The notes under the pieces are model-generated. The model saw only the letters and a program-made list of their open reading frames with translations, had not been told where the DNA came from and searched no databases. The translations under genes and the position numbers were made by a program. From the NCBI RefSeq assembly GCF_002117915.1, contig NZ_BDJB01000015.1, positions 1 through 64,000 on the forward strand: a stretch of 64,000 nucleotides of DNA. The letters run 5' to 3'. Below are positions 16,471 to 26,676 of this stretch, piece by piece (within the stretch, counting starts at the first letter, position 1; every line of letters starts with the position of its first letter). Origin of the DNA: Sphingomonas sp. TZW2008 (GTDB lineage Bacteria > Pseudomonadota > Alphaproteobacteria > Sphingomonadales > Sphingomonadaceae).

Positions 16471-17234
16471 CGATCCATGAGACCCTGATTGTCCCAAGGT
16501 GCCTCCATGCCACGCTCGGCCAACCAGTCGACCTTGGGGAGGACGGCTTGGCGCATGCACATGCCAACCGACACGGCCGAAGGTGCGAGCAGATCGAGGT
16601 GGAACCCCGGCACCGTGCGGCTCGCGATATCAACCATCAGCGTGAGCCACGGCCGCCCGATCGGCTTGCGATACAGGTCGTCGACTACGATGACGTCGAC
16701 CAGGGTGTGATCCGATTGGACGAGCTCCAGCGCATAGCTGGCCTCCAATACACCGCGTGTCGGCTCCCATTTGTCAGCAGCGGCCTTGGACCCTTGCCTG
16801 CGCGCCGTGACCGTCTGGGGAGGCAATCTGCTTAATCGCGCTTGGATCGCTTTGGTGCTGGGCACTTTCAGCCCGATCTTCTGCTCCTCATGTCGGAGCC
16901 AGCGGCGGAGCGCCTGCACACTCGGCTTCTCGAGGGTGAGGTAACAATCCGCGATGCCTCGAGCGATCAACTGTTCAGCCGCCGATGAGAGCCGCCGCTC
17001 TCCCCTCTCCCGCCCCCGCGGGCGCGGCAACAGCGAGGCGGCAACGGGCGACGCACGGTAAAGCTGGAGAAGCTCGTGAAAACGGGCGCGACCCAGCCCG
17101 AGCTGACCCAGCGCTTCGGCGGCTGCGTTGCCCGGGATGCGGGCCAGCGCAGCAAGTGGGCGGATGATCTTCTCGCGGCGGTGCGCTTCTGCCCAGTCAG
17201 CGTCGCTCGCCGTCTTCAGGTCCGCGGTTCGCAT
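16471..17234 (-). pseudogene. tniA: TniA transposase, 5' part (split by transposon insertion)
   Basis: This is the N-terminal half of the TniA/TnsB-class transposase whose C-terminal half lies at 5240-6152. It has the N-terminal helix-turn-helix regions and the first catalytic Asp (ELVQSDHTLVDVIVVDD). It ends at MDRLH at the insertion; beyond that the frame runs about 30 codons into the transposon end. The start at 17234 (MRTADLKTASDADWAEAH) is followed outward by short repeats that may bind TniA. Confidence 0.92.
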
Positions 17235-17289
17235 GGTACGACGCCTCGGCTGATCCAGCTTGGCGAGCGTCCGCTCTTTTGAGGAGATT

Positions 17290-17353
17290 GTCCACTCTTT
17301 CAGGTGTGGACGGACTTCAGTCGAGATTTGCCGACTGCGTCCACCTTTTCAGG
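17290..17353 (+). repeat. Two 15-base repeats upstream of tniA
   Basis: GTCCACTCTTTCAGG (17290-17304) and GTCCACCTTTTCAGG (17339-17353) match at 13 of 15 positions and lie 49 bases apart, between the tniA start and the candidate element end. They could be TniA-binding sites or operators for tniA. Confidence 0.4.
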
Positions 17354-17390
17354 AGAACCGACACCTCACCCGCGCCATACCAGCTAGTCT

Positions 17391-17409
17391 GTCCGATAAT
17401 TGTTATTCT
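17391..17409 (+). repeat. Candidate outer inverted repeat of the tni element, tniA side
   Basis: GTCCGATAATTGTTATTCT pairs in inverted orientation with the repeat at 3095-3113. If both are real ends, the tni element spans about 14.3 kb including the inserted sulfide transposon. Confidence 0.4.
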
Positions 17410-17447
17410 CGGGCAGACTTTACGCGGCCAACTTTCGGCGCCAAAGT

Positions 17448-18554
17448 GTGCTGCGAACCACCGAAGAGCAAACGGCACCTATCTTGCAAAACCTCAAACC
17501 CGACGACGAGGCATCATCCGACTTTGCAGTGAGCGTAATCGCGCCGGCCGAGATCGCGCTGCGCCCGGCGACTGTCCTGCTGCCCGGGATAGTCGACGAG
17601 GAGATCGAGCGCGCCGACAGCTACGCGCGCGCCGCACGCTCGACTAACACGCACCGCGCCTACGTTACCGATTGGGAGATCTTCACCGGCTGGTGCGCCG
17701 AGCGCGGAGAGTGTCCGCTGCCGGCGACCGCCGAGCTCGTGCGCCGGTTCGTGAGTTGGGACGCCGATCGCGGTCGCAACCCCGCGACCATCAACCGCCG
17801 CGTCGCCGCGATCGGCTATTTCCACAAGCTTCACGACTACGTTCGTCCGACCGAGCAATCCGGCGCTGGCAAGCTGCGCGAGACCATGGCCGGGATCCGC
17901 AACGCCTGTAAAAAGCCCAAGGCGCGCAAGGATGCGGCCGATGCTGCAATCCTTGAGGCGATGATCGACTCCTTCCCGGGAGACGAGCTGCGTGCGCGGC
18001 GCGATCGGGCCGTATTGGCGATTGGCATGGCAGCGGCGCTGCGGCGCTCCGAGCTGGTGGCGCTGACCCTTGGCGACATCGCGATCGTTGCCGAAGGGCT
18101 GCGGATCACGATCGGAAGGTCAAAGACCGATCAGGCTCAGGAGGGCGCGGCGATTGCTGTGCCGGAGGGCTCACGGATCCGGCCGAAGGAGCGGCTGCTT
18201 GGCTGGATTGAGGCGGTGAAGGTGAGGGAAGCGGGCACCGATCGCAGCAATGAGGCATGGGCAGCGATGCCGCTGTTCCGCCGATTGACTCGACAGGACA
18301 CCCTTACCGAGGATCCCATGAGCGATCGAGCGGTCGCTCGACTAGTCCAGGCGGCAGCTCGCAAGACCGGCTTGGACGAGCGGAAGTTTGCCGGGCATTC
18401 ACTTCGAGCTGGCTTTCTTACGGAAAGCGCGGCTCGCGGCGCGACCATCTTTAAGATGCAGGAGGTCAGCCGCCACAAGTCGGTCCAGGTGCTATCCGAC
18501 TACGTGCGAAGCGCCAGTCTCTTTAAGGATCACGCTGGAAGCGGGTTCCTGTAG
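17448..18554 (+). CDS. Tyrosine site-specific recombinase (integrase)
   Basis: This protein of about 368 residues is a phage-type tyrosine recombinase. A SAM-like core-binding domain (STNTHRAYVTDWEIFTGWC) precedes a catalytic domain with the Arg in AALRRSELVAL, the HSLRAGF box (His-x-x-Arg), the later HKS and the nucleophile Tyr in VLSDYVR. The start is uncertain: the frame is open from 17400, with candidate GTG codons at 17448 and 17529 and TTG at 17484, none with a clear ribosome site. It lies between the tni element and the DISARM-like operon and could have mobilised either. No matching attachment-site pair was identified. Confidence 0.85.
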   Translation: MLRTTEEQTAPILQNLKPDDEASSDFAVSVIAPAEIALRPATVLLPGIVDEEIERADSYARAARSTNTHRAYVTDWEIFTGWCAERGECPLPATAELVRRFVSWDADRGRNPATINRRVAAIGYFHKLHDYVRPTEQSGAGKLRETMAGIRNACKKPKARKDAADAAILEAMIDSFPGDELRARRDRAVLAIGMAAALRRSELVALTLGDIAIVAEGLRITIGRSKTDQAQEGAAIAVPEGSRIRPKERLLGWIEAVKVREAGTDRSNEAWAAMPLFRRLTRQDTLTEDPMSDRAVARLVQAAARKTGLDERKFAGHSLRAGFLTESAARGATIFKMQEVSRHKSVQVLSDYVRSASLFKDHAGSGFL

Positions 18555-18563
18555 GTCGTTGGG

Positions 18564-18597
18564 GACAGGTTCTCTGCTTCGCGCATTGCGACCTGTC
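18564..18597. repeat. Inverted repeat just after the integrase gene
   Basis: GACAGGT (18564-18570) and its exact complement ACCTGTC (18591-18597) are separated by 20 bases, 9 bases after the integrase stop. This could be a recombinase core site, an operator or a weak hairpin. No T-run follows, so a terminator is unlikely. Confidence 0.35.
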
Positions 18598-18733
18598 GTG
18601 CGATCGCCTGAGGGGACGCGGTGTCATAATCGAAACTGGTCCATCTGCCAGAGAGTCCCGTCACCCTTAACATTTCCATTGAAGTGCTTCGACATCGTCC
18701 GCACTTTTGCAGCGTGATTACTGGGGGAATGCA

Positions 18734-21700
18734 ATGAACGTCTTCGATTTGGATAAAGAGGTAATCGCAACCTATGAATCCTTTTCTCGTTCGTTCGCGA
18801 ATATTCGTGCACCTGATCTGCTTGCTCAGGTGTCAAAGATCTATGAAGATGGCGTATTCTGGCCCGAGCCGCTGCTCGGCATTAATCCGCGCTATCTTTC
18901 GGGCCCGAAGGTGACCGATCTGGTCGCGAGCGGCGATCTCGATCCCGCGCTCGCGACTATTTTTGCCAAGGGTGATCCGCGCGAGCCGATTCGCCTGTAT
19001 CGACACCAGGCGCAGGCCGTCGCCAAAGCGAAGACCGGCCAGAGCTATGTCGTGACCAGCGGCACGGGTTCGGGGAAGTCGCTGTGCTTTTTCATCCCCA
19101 TCATCGACGAAATCGTTCGGGGTCGTCGCGCGGGTGCCGCGCGCGGGACGAAGGCCATCATCATCTACCCGATGAACGCGCTCGCGAATAGCCAGCTCGA
19201 GGAGCTGCAGAGCTACATCCGCGATTGCGATCTGCCCGATAACTTGAAGCCGACGTTCGCGCGGTTCACCGGACAGGAGAAGGACGCTCGCCGCCAGCAG
19301 ATCGTCAGCGAGAATCCTGACATCATCCTGACCAACTTCATGATGCTCGAACTGCTCATGACCAGGCAGGACGATATCGATCAGGCCATGATGGCAAACG
19401 CGAAGGGCCTTCGCTTCCTCGCTCTGGACGAACTCCATACGTATCGTGGTCGCCAGGGTGCCGATGTCGCGATGCTCGTGCGCCGCGTCCGCCAGCGCCT
19501 GACCACCGAGGGCAGCCTTATCTGCATCGGCACTTCCGCGACCATGTCGTCGGCCGATGATGACGGCGAGCGCAACCGCGCGGTCGCCGATGTCGGCAGC
19601 CGGCTGTTTGGCGTTCCAGTCAGCGAGCACGATATCATCAACGAAGACTTCGAGCGTGCGACCAATCCGGCTCGCACCGCAGACGGCCTCGGTGCGGAGC
19701 TGGCCGGCTTTCTACAGCAGGATGTTCCGGATCATCTGACCGACCATAATTTGGTCGATAACCCGCTTGCGATCTGGATCGAGACGCGCATTGGGCTGGA
19801 GGAAGGCCTGAAGTGCCGCCGTCGTCCGCCCATCACAGTAACGGACGCAACCAAGCTGCTGGCCTCGGACACCAAGCTGGATGAGAAACTGTGCAGGGAC
19901 AGGCTCGTCAAGATGCTGGCCGTCATCGGCCTGCCGGAAGACGAGCGTGGCGGCACGGGAGATAGGTCGTTCCTGACCTTTAAGCTGCACCGCTTTATCT
20001 CAGGCGCGGGCACGGCATACGCAACCCTGCGTCCAGCGCCTGGGCGCCTCGTGTCCATCACGGGCGACAAATACCATCCGGACGACTCCGAGGCGCGCCT
20101 GTTCCCGACCTATTTCTGCCGTGAGTGCGGGCAAGAGCATCATCCCGTGACCATGCTCCCAAATGGCGCGGTCGTGCCGCGTGACATCGACGACCTGCCC
20201 AAGGACGCCATCGAGGACGACGGCACTATGCATGGATACATCGTGCCTGTCGTAGGGGCTGGCCTTCATTTCTCGGGGGATCCAGAGGACTATCCGGAGG
20301 ACTGGCTCGATCTTGCATCGCCGTCGCCGCGCCTAAAGTCCGCCTACCGCGGCAAGCAGGAGGGCTCGCTTCTGAAGATCGGACCCGACGGTCAGACCGA
20401 CGAGGCGGGGATCGAGGCGTGGTTCTTCGCGGGCGCTCATCGCTTCTGCGCCAACTGCAAGAACATCCCGTCGTCGCAGGCGCGTGAGCGAAACAAGCTC
20501 GCCAGCCTTTCGGCCGAGGGGCGTAGCTCGGCCACGACCCTCATCACCGCCGCATTGCTGTCGGCGATGCATGAAGATAGCTCACTGGGCGAATACCAGC
20601 GCAAGCTGCTCGGCTTCACCGACAATCGTCAGGATGCGGCGCTGCAGGCTGGGCACTTCAACGATTTCATCTTCGTCACGCTGCTGCGCGCGGGCCTGCT
20701 AAAGGCCGTCACTGACGCCGGCGATCGCGGACTTGAGCATCAGCGGTTCGGGGATGCCGTCCGCCAGGCGCTCGGATTCTCACGCGACAACAAGGAGCGT
20801 CTGGCAGAATGGATGGCCAATCCGGATGCCCGTGGCCTGATCGCGTTCGAGCAGGCGGAGCATGCGGTCACCAAGGTGCTGGCCCATCGCGTGTGGAGCG
20901 ATCTCCGCCGTGGCTGGCGCTTCACCAATCCGAACCTCGAAGATCTCAAGCTAATTGAGGTTCGCTTCCCCGGTCTCGATGAACTTGCGAAGGACCATGA
21001 TCTTTTCGCTCGCGATGACTTCCTCACGAAAGCGTCGGTCGAGACCCGCAAGGAGCTGTTTAAAATCCTGTTCGACGCCATGCGCAAGGGGCTGGCAGTA
21101 TCGACCGAGGCTCTCGAGAAGCAGCTGATCGGCCAGGTCGCACAGGAAGCGCAGCAAAGCCTTCGCTTCCCCTGGAACATTGAAACTTCGGAAGCAGACC
21201 GCCTGCGGACCGCCGGCGTTCTGATGATCGATGCGCCGAAGCGTGAGACGATCTCGAACGCCGAAAACGATGCAATCACCCGCGGCGGCTACATGTCGGC
21301 GATCGGCAAGGCACTGTGTCATTCCCGACTCTGGGGAGCGAGCGCCCCCAAACGGAAGAACTATGCCGGCTTCATCGAGACGCTAGTCAAAGCGGCCGAA
21401 GCTCATGAGATTCTGCGCAAGGTCCCCATCGGTGGCGGCGACGCCTGGCGCCTCGCTCCCGCTGCGCTGCGTCTACACATCGCGGCTCCTTCTGGTGGGG
21501 ATGTGAAGGCCAATGCCTTCTTCCGTGATCTCTACACGTCGGTCTCCAAGTCCCTCGGCGACCAAGGGGCGCTCGCGTTCGCGTTCGAGGCGCGCGAGCA
21601 CACCGCCCAGGTCGAGAACGATGTCAGGCAGTGGCGCGAAGACCGCTTCCGCTTCGCTGAGGCTGATCGTAAACGCATCGCCGGCAACAAGGAGCTGATG

Positions 21701-23878
21701 AAGGACAAGGAGGAGCCGGACAGCTTCCTTCCGATGATGTTCTGCTCGCCGACGATGGAGCTGGGTGTCGACATCAGCGCGCTGAGCACCGTGTATCTGC
21801 GCAACGCGCCCCCGACGCCTGCCAACTACGCACAGCGCGCGGGTCGCGCGGGAAGAAGCGGTCAGGCCGCGCTCGTTGTAACCTACTGTGCCGCGCAGTC
21901 GCCGCACGACCAATATTACTTCAACGACCGCAAGCAGCTTGTCGCGGGTCAGGTGAAGCCTCCCGCCCTCGATCTGGCGAACCGCGACCTCATCGCCAGC
22001 CACATCCATGCGGAATGGCTGGCGACCGCTCGGGCGCCGCTCTCCGCGTCGATCCCGCAGAACCTCGACATGGACAACACCGATGGCTTCCCGGTTGCGG
22101 AAGCCCATCTGCACGCCTTCGAGCAGGTCAAGCAGGACACCCAGCTACCCCGTGATCTCAGGGCCATCCTTGAAACCGTCACGCCATATGTGGAACTCGA
22201 CGCGTTCCCGGATCTCGCGGATTTGGACACGCTGATCGAGACGGTCATCGCTACCGCCAGCCAAGACTTTGACACGACGTTCGAGCGGTGGCGCGATTTG
22301 TATCGCGGTGCGCTGCGTGAGCAGGCGGATGCCGACCAGGTCCGCAACAAGACCAATGTCGCGCCCGGCGAGCGGAAGGCTGCCGCTAACCGCTACAAGC
22401 TGGCGGCCGACGAGCTTGAGATGCTGGTGCATGGTCGTGCAACCAACGGCTCCGATTTCTACACCTATCGCTACCTCGCCACCGAGGGCTTCCTTCCGGG
22501 ATACAACTTCCCCAGGCTGCCGCTCTACGCCTTCATTCCGGCCATGCGCGGCACGGCGGTGCTCCAGCGGCCGCGCTTTCTAGCCATCTCGGAATTCGGT
22601 CCTAATAGTCTCGTCTATCACGAGGGGCGCGCATTCCGCATCATCAAGGCAAAACTGCCGGCGGGACGCCGGAGCGACGACGGCAGCCTGGCCACGGACA
22701 CTCTTCTGCTGTGCGGCCAGTGCGGTGCGGCCGAGACCTCCGCGATCGCCGAGCGCTGTCAGGCTTGTGGAAGTTCTCTGGGCGAAGCCGAGCGCCTCGA
22801 CTCCGTTTTCCGTATCGAGAACGTCGAGACGTATCCCACGGCCCGCATCACGGCCAATGACGAGGATCGCCAGCGTCGTGGATTTGAGATCCAGACCGTA
22901 TTCGCTTGGACCGGCGGTCCCGGCAGCGTCCAGACCATCCAGCTGGAGCATGACGGCGCATCGCTCGCGATGTTCTCCTTCGGACGCCGCGCCAAGATCA
23001 CCCGCCTCAACAAAGGGCTCAAGCGCCGCGCCGAAAAGGCGATCTGCGGCTTCGTCATCGATCCCCTTTCGGGCCGCTGGCTTGCCGACAAGAACAACGA
23101 TGACGGAACGGGTGCCGATCCGGGCAAGTCTCGCCAGCAGCGCATCGTGCCCGTGGTCGAGGACCACAAGAACTCGCTTTTGCTCATCCCCGACCGTTCC
23201 CTCGGTTTCGAGCTGCACGATATGGCGACGCTCCAGCACGCCCTCGTGCGTGCGATCGAGATCAGCGAGTCGCTGGAAGAGGGTGAGATGCTCGGCGAGC
23301 CGATGCCCAACAGGGACGATCGCCGTGCCCTGTTGCTCTATGAAGCGACCGAAGGCGGTGCCGGCGTCCTCAGCCGTCTGATGAACACACCCGGACGCTG
23401 GCAGTCGCTGGCACGCACCGCGCTCGAACTCATGCATTACAAGTTCGACGACAAGGGTGCGCTCGTCGAAGGCGACAAGCCGTGCGTCGAGGCCTGCTAC
23501 CGATGCCTGATGTCCTACTTCAACCAGCCGGATCACGAGGATCTGGACAGGACAAATCCGAAGGTCATCGAGTTCCTTTTGTCGATGGTGGGAGCCGAAA
23601 CGGTAAAGTCTGCTCACTCCTCCAATGCGCCAGCTGCAAGCAACGGACCGTGGATCAACCGCCTGAGCGACTGGGAGTTGCCCGTGCCGACGACGACGAT
23701 GGTCGATGGTCAGAGCCACGACCTCTACTGGCCGGGCCAGCTGCTGCTCGCCGTGCCGGGCGGCGCGCCCGCCACCCTGACCGCGTCATGCACCTCCCGC
23801 GGGATCGACGTGCTCGATCTGCCGACGGATCCGCCGACGACCATTCCCGCCGACCTCGCGCGATATTTCGGAAAGTGA
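18734..23878 (+). CDS. DISARM-like helicase fused to a DUF1998 domain (DrmA/DrmB-like)
   Basis: This 1714-residue protein is a superfamily 2 helicase with a C-terminal DUF1998/MZB region. Walker A is TSGTGSGKS near residue 107, the DExH box LALDELHTYRG near 230, and motif VI QRAGRAGRSGQ near 1033. Zinc-ribbon Cys pairs occur at FCRECGQEHH and FCANCKN in the middle and CGQCG...CQACG near 1325. The C-terminus has EATEGGAGVL and EACYRCLMSYFNQ, typical of DUF1998. In DISARM these parts are separate drmA and drmB genes; here they are one frame. The ATG at 18734 has a GGGGG site; the next gene starts 2 bases after the stop. It probably translocates on incoming DNA as the core of an antiphage complex. 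Confidence 0.85.
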   Translation: MNVFDLDKEVIATYESFSRSFANIRAPDLLAQVSKIYEDGVFWPEPLLGINPRYLSGPKVTDLVASGDLDPALATIFAKGDPREPIRLYRHQAQAVAKAKTGQSYVVTSGTGSGKSLCFFIPIIDEIVRGRRAGAARGTKAIIIYPMNALANSQLEELQSYIRDCDLPDNLKPTFARFTGQEKDARRQQIVSENPDIILTNFMMLELLMTRQDDIDQAMMANAKGLRFLALDELHTYRGRQGADVAMLVRRVRQRLTTEGSLICIGTSATMSSADDDGERNRAVADVGSRLFGVPVSEHDIINEDFERATNPARTADGLGAELAGFLQQDVPDHLTDHNLVDNPLAIWIETRIGLEEGLKCRRRPPITVTDATKLLASDTKLDEKLCRDRLVKMLAVIGLPEDERGGTGDRSFLTFKLHRFISGAGTAYATLRPAPGRLVSITGDKYHPDDSEARLFPTYFCRECGQEHHPVTMLPNGAVVPRDIDDLPKDAIEDDGTMHGYIVPVVGAGLHFSGDPEDYPEDWLDLASPSPRLKSAYRGKQEGSLLKIGPDGQTDEAGIEAWFFAGAHRFCANCKNIPSSQARERNKLASLSAEGRSSATTLITAALLSAMHEDSSLGEYQRKLLGFTDNRQDAALQAGHFNDFIFVTLLRAGLLKAVTDAGDRGLEHQRFGDAVRQALGFSRDNKERLAEWMANPDARGLIAFEQAEHAVTKVLAHRVWSDLRRGWRFTNPNLEDLKLIEVRFPGLDELAKDHDLFARDDFLTKASVETRKELFKILFDAMRKGLAVSTEALEKQLIGQVAQEAQQSLRFPWNIETSEADRLRTAGVLMIDAPKRETISNAENDAITRGGYMSAIGKALCHSRLWGASAPKRKNYAGFIETLVKAAEAHEILRKVPIGGGDAWRLAPAALRLHIAAPSGGDVKANAFFRDLYTSVSKSLGDQGALAFAFEAREHTAQVENDVRQWREDRFRFAEADRKRIAGNKELMKDKEEPDSFLPMMFCSPTMELGVDISALSTVYLRNAPPTPANYAQRAGRAGRSGQAALVVTYCAAQSPHDQYYFNDRKQLVAGQVKPPALDLANRDLIASHIHAEWLATARAPLSASIPQNLDMDNTDGFPVAEAHLHAFEQVKQDTQLPRDLRAILETVTPYVELDAFPDLADLDTLIETVIATASQDFDTTFERWRDLYRGALREQADADQVRNKTNVAPGERKAAANRYKLAADELEMLVHGRATNGSDFYTYRYLATEGFLPGYNFPRLPLYAFIPAMRGTAVLQRPRFLAISEFGPNSLVYHEGRAFRIIKAKLPAGRRSDDGSLATDTLLLCGQCGAAETSAIAERCQACGSSLGEAERLDSVFRIENVETYPTARITANDEDRQRRGFEIQTVFAWTGGPGSVQTIQLEHDGASLAMFSFGRRAKITRLNKGLKRRAEKAICGFVIDPLSGRWLADKNNDDGTGADPGKSRQQRIVPVVEDHKNSLLLIPDRSLGFELHDMATLQHALVRAIEISESLEEGEMLGEPMPNRDDRRALLLYEATEGGAGVLSRLMNTPGRWQSLARTALELMHYKFDDKGALVEGDKPCVEACYRCLMSYFNQPDHEDLDRTNPKVIEFLLSMVGAETVKSAHSSNAPAASNGPWINRLSDWELPVPTTTMVDGQSHDLYWPGQLLLAVPGGAPATLTASCTSRGIDVLDLPTDPPTTIPADLARYFGK

Positions 23879-23880
23879 CT

Positions 23881-26676
23881 ATGGAAGCGATAGACTACCG
23901 GCCGGGAACGCTGGTCACCGCGCGGGGACGGGAATGGGTCGTGCTGCCGTCCCAGATGGCCTCGACGATGCGCCTGCGCCCGCTGTCCGGCGCCGAGGCG
24001 GACGTCATCTCGCTGATCCCGGCCCTGGAACGCTCACCGGTCCGGGCGTCGACCTTTGCGCCGCCGCGCGCGGACGCCATCGACAACCAGGACGGCGCCC
24101 GACTGCTCGCCGACGCCGTGCGCCTGGCGATGCGGCGCGGGGCCGGTCCGTTCCGAAGCGCGGCCCAGCTCGGCGTCGAGCCCCGCGCCTATCAGCTCGT
24201 GCCGCTCCTCATGGCGCTCAAGCTCGACGTCAAACGCCTGCTGATCGCCGACGATGTCGGCATCGGCAAGACGATCGAAGCCGGCATGATCATGCGCGAG
24301 ATGTTCGATCGTGGGCAGATCGACCGCTTCGCCGTGATCTGTCCGCCGCACCTCGTCTCGCAATGGCGCGAGGAGCTAGCGACCAAGTTCGACCTCGATG
24401 CGGTCGAGGTGACCGCCTCCAATTCGCGATCGCTCGAACGCGGCCTGCCGGCATCGCAGAGCCTGTTCGAAGCCTATCCCTATACCATCGTCAGCCTCGA
24501 CTACATCAAGGCCGACAACCGGCGGGACGAGTTCGCCCGCGCCTGTCCGGCTCTCGTCATCGTCGACGAGGCGCACAGCTGCGTCGGCGGCGACCAGGGC
24601 AAGAGCAAGCATCAGCGCTACGAACTGCTCCAGCGCCTCGCCGCCGACGAGGAACGGCACATGCTGTTCCTGACGGCGACGCCGCACTCGGGCGACGAGG
24701 ACGCCTACGACCGGCTGCTCGGCCTCATCCACCCTGACTTCGCGCTCGGCCCCGATGGCGGTGATCGCAACGCACGCGAACGCTACGCCTATCGGCTTCA
24801 GCAGCATTTCGTGCAGCGGCGCCGCGCCGACGTCGAGGAGGACGAATGGCAGGCCGCCAAAGCCTTCCCGAAGCATTTCGAGGACGAGCGCACGTTCACG
24901 CTCACCGGCGACTGGGCGACGTTCCAGGAGGACGTTCTCGACTATTGCGTCGGCCTGACCGAGAGCGCCGGCGACAATGCGCAGAAGCGCCGGATGGCAT
25001 TCTGGAGCACGCTTGCGCTCATGCGCTGCATCGGCTCGTCCCCGGCGGCGGCCCACCAGGCACTGACCAACCGCCTCGCCGGCCTCGGTGAGGAAAAGGA
25101 GATTCAGGCTGCCGTCTTCGACGAGGAGGACGGGCTGCTCACCGACAGCGACATCGAACCGGGCACCGGCGTTGCCGAGGACGAACGCCGCGAACTTGAG
25201 GCGCTGATCGACGCCGCGGCGCGGCTCGCGGACAAGTTCACGCAGGACCCGAAATACAAGGCGCTGGTGACGACGCTCAGCGAGCTGATCAACGACAAGT
25301 CGGCATCGCCCATCGTCTTCTGCCGCTACATCGCCACGGCCAAGGCGGTGGGCGCCGCCCTCGCGGGCAAGTTCAAGGGCCACCGCGTCGAGGTCATCAC
25401 GGGCGAACTCACGCAGGAAGACCGCCGCACCCGCATCGAGGCGATGAACCCCGACGAGAAGCGCATCCTCGTCGCCACCGACTGTCTGTCCGAAGGCATC
25501 AACCTCCAGGCGCTGTTCGACGCCGTGGTTCACTACGACCTTAGCTGGAACCCGACGCGCCACCAGCAGCGCGAGGGCCGCGTGAACCGCTTCGGCCAGC
25601 CATCGGCCTCGGTGTGGACGGTCATGATGTATGGCGAGAACAGCATGATCGACGGTGCCGTCCTCGACGTCATTACCCGCAAGGCAGAAGCGATCCGCAA
25701 GGCGACCGGCGTTACCGTGCCGATCCCCGAGGATTCCACCAGCGTCTCGACCGCGCTCATGCGCGCCATGATGCTGCGGTCCAAAGGAGGCCGGGCGCAA
25801 GGCATGCTCGACCTGTTCGGTTCGACCGACGCCGTCGACCGCCAGTGGCGCGACGCCGAGGAGAACGCCCGCAAGAGCCGCGCCCGTTACGCGCAGGGCA
25901 CGCTCAGGCCGGCGGACGTCATTCCCGAATGGAAGGCCATGCGTGCTCTTCAGGGCGGCGAACAGGAAGTCGAGCGCTTCACCCGCCGCGCCCTGCAGCG
26001 CGTTGGCCAGAACCTTGCCCGCACCGCGACACCGACCGTCGTCTTCGACCAGCTCCCCGAAGCGATGGCGGAGAAGCTGCATGCCCGAAACCTCACGGGA
26101 TCGCGCCGGATCGGATTCCTCGACGATCCGGCTCCCGCTGTCATGCACGTCGGCCGCGTGCACCCGCTCGTCGCGACGCTCGCCGAAAGCCTCGCCGAGG
26201 GCGCTCTCGACCCCCTGTCGGTGAAAGACGGGCGACCGCTCGGCCGGTGTGGCGCCTGGAAGAGCAGGGACGTCACACAGATGACCACGATCCTGCTGCT
26301 GCGTCTGCGCTTCACCATGACCACAAGCCGCCGCGCCAACCGCACGCTGCTGGCGGAGGAGGCAACCGGCCTCGTCTTTGAAGGGGTCGGGACCACCCCG
26401 ATTCTGACCGGGCACGACGCACTGGCGCTGCTCGAAGCCGAAGCCGCTTCCAACATCGAAGAAGGCGCCATTCGGCGGCGCATCGAGCAGGCGCTGGCGC
26501 GGCTCGACTCTTATGACGACGCGATCGCCACGTTCGCCCGGCAGCGCGCCGAGGTTCTCAGCGAGGATCACGAGCGCTTGACGTCCGCGGCGCGCGGCGG
26601 CGCGACCACCGAGGTTAAGGCCGCGATCCCGGCCGACGTGATCGGGCTCTACGTCCTCATCCCGGAGATGGCGTAA
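23881..26676 (+). CDS. SNF2-family helicase, DrmD-like
   Basis: This 931-residue protein is an SNF2/RapA-type ATPase. The helicase signature starts with Walker A ADDVGIGKTIEAG near residue 122, then DEAH in VIVDEAHSCVGG near 227, SAT-like LFLTATPHSG, and the C-terminal lobe with QREGRVNRFGQ near 562. SNF2 proteins of this type (drmD) define class 1 DISARM beside an adenine methyltransferase. The stop shares a base with the methyltransferase ATG (TAATG), so the two are coupled. A long C-terminal helical region without known motifs follows the motor. Confidence 0.85.
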   Translation: MEAIDYRPGTLVTARGREWVVLPSQMASTMRLRPLSGAEADVISLIPALERSPVRASTFAPPRADAIDNQDGARLLADAVRLAMRRGAGPFRSAAQLGVEPRAYQLVPLLMALKLDVKRLLIADDVGIGKTIEAGMIMREMFDRGQIDRFAVICPPHLVSQWREELATKFDLDAVEVTASNSRSLERGLPASQSLFEAYPYTIVSLDYIKADNRRDEFARACPALVIVDEAHSCVGGDQGKSKHQRYELLQRLAADEERHMLFLTATPHSGDEDAYDRLLGLIHPDFALGPDGGDRNARERYAYRLQQHFVQRRRADVEEDEWQAAKAFPKHFEDERTFTLTGDWATFQEDVLDYCVGLTESAGDNAQKRRMAFWSTLALMRCIGSSPAAAHQALTNRLAGLGEEKEIQAAVFDEEDGLLTDSDIEPGTGVAEDERRELEALIDAAARLADKFTQDPKYKALVTTLSELINDKSASPIVFCRYIATAKAVGAALAGKFKGHRVEVITGELTQEDRRTRIEAMNPDEKRILVATDCLSEGINLQALFDAVVHYDLSWNPTRHQQREGRVNRFGQPSASVWTVMMYGENSMIDGAVLDVITRKAEAIRKATGVTVPIPEDSTSVSTALMRAMMLRSKGGRAQGMLDLFGSTDAVDRQWRDAEENARKSRARYAQGTLRPADVIPEWKAMRALQGGEQEVERFTRRALQRVGQNLARTATPTVVFDQLPEAMAEKLHARNLTGSRRIGFLDDPAPAVMHVGRVHPLVATLAESLAEGALDPLSVKDGRPLGRCGAWKSRDVTQMTTILLLRLRFTMTTSRRANRTLLAEEATGLVFEGVGTTPILTGHDALALLEAEAASNIEEGAIRRRIEQALARLDSYDDAIATFARQRAEVLSEDHERLTSAARGGATTEVKAAIPADVIGLYVLIPEMA

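Noticed and set aside
3087..17423. GACTTTAC direct repeats as a target duplication of the tni element
   Set aside because: They sit at different distances from the candidate ends, and 8 bp is longer than usual for this class; kept only as a note.
22580..23719. Minus-strand open frame inside the helicase gene
   Set aside because: GC-rich shadow of the DUF1998 region.
24376..26571. 731-codon minus-strand frame opposite the SNF2 helicase
   Set aside because: The SNF2 motifs on the plus strand are complete; the opposite frame is a codon-bias artefact.
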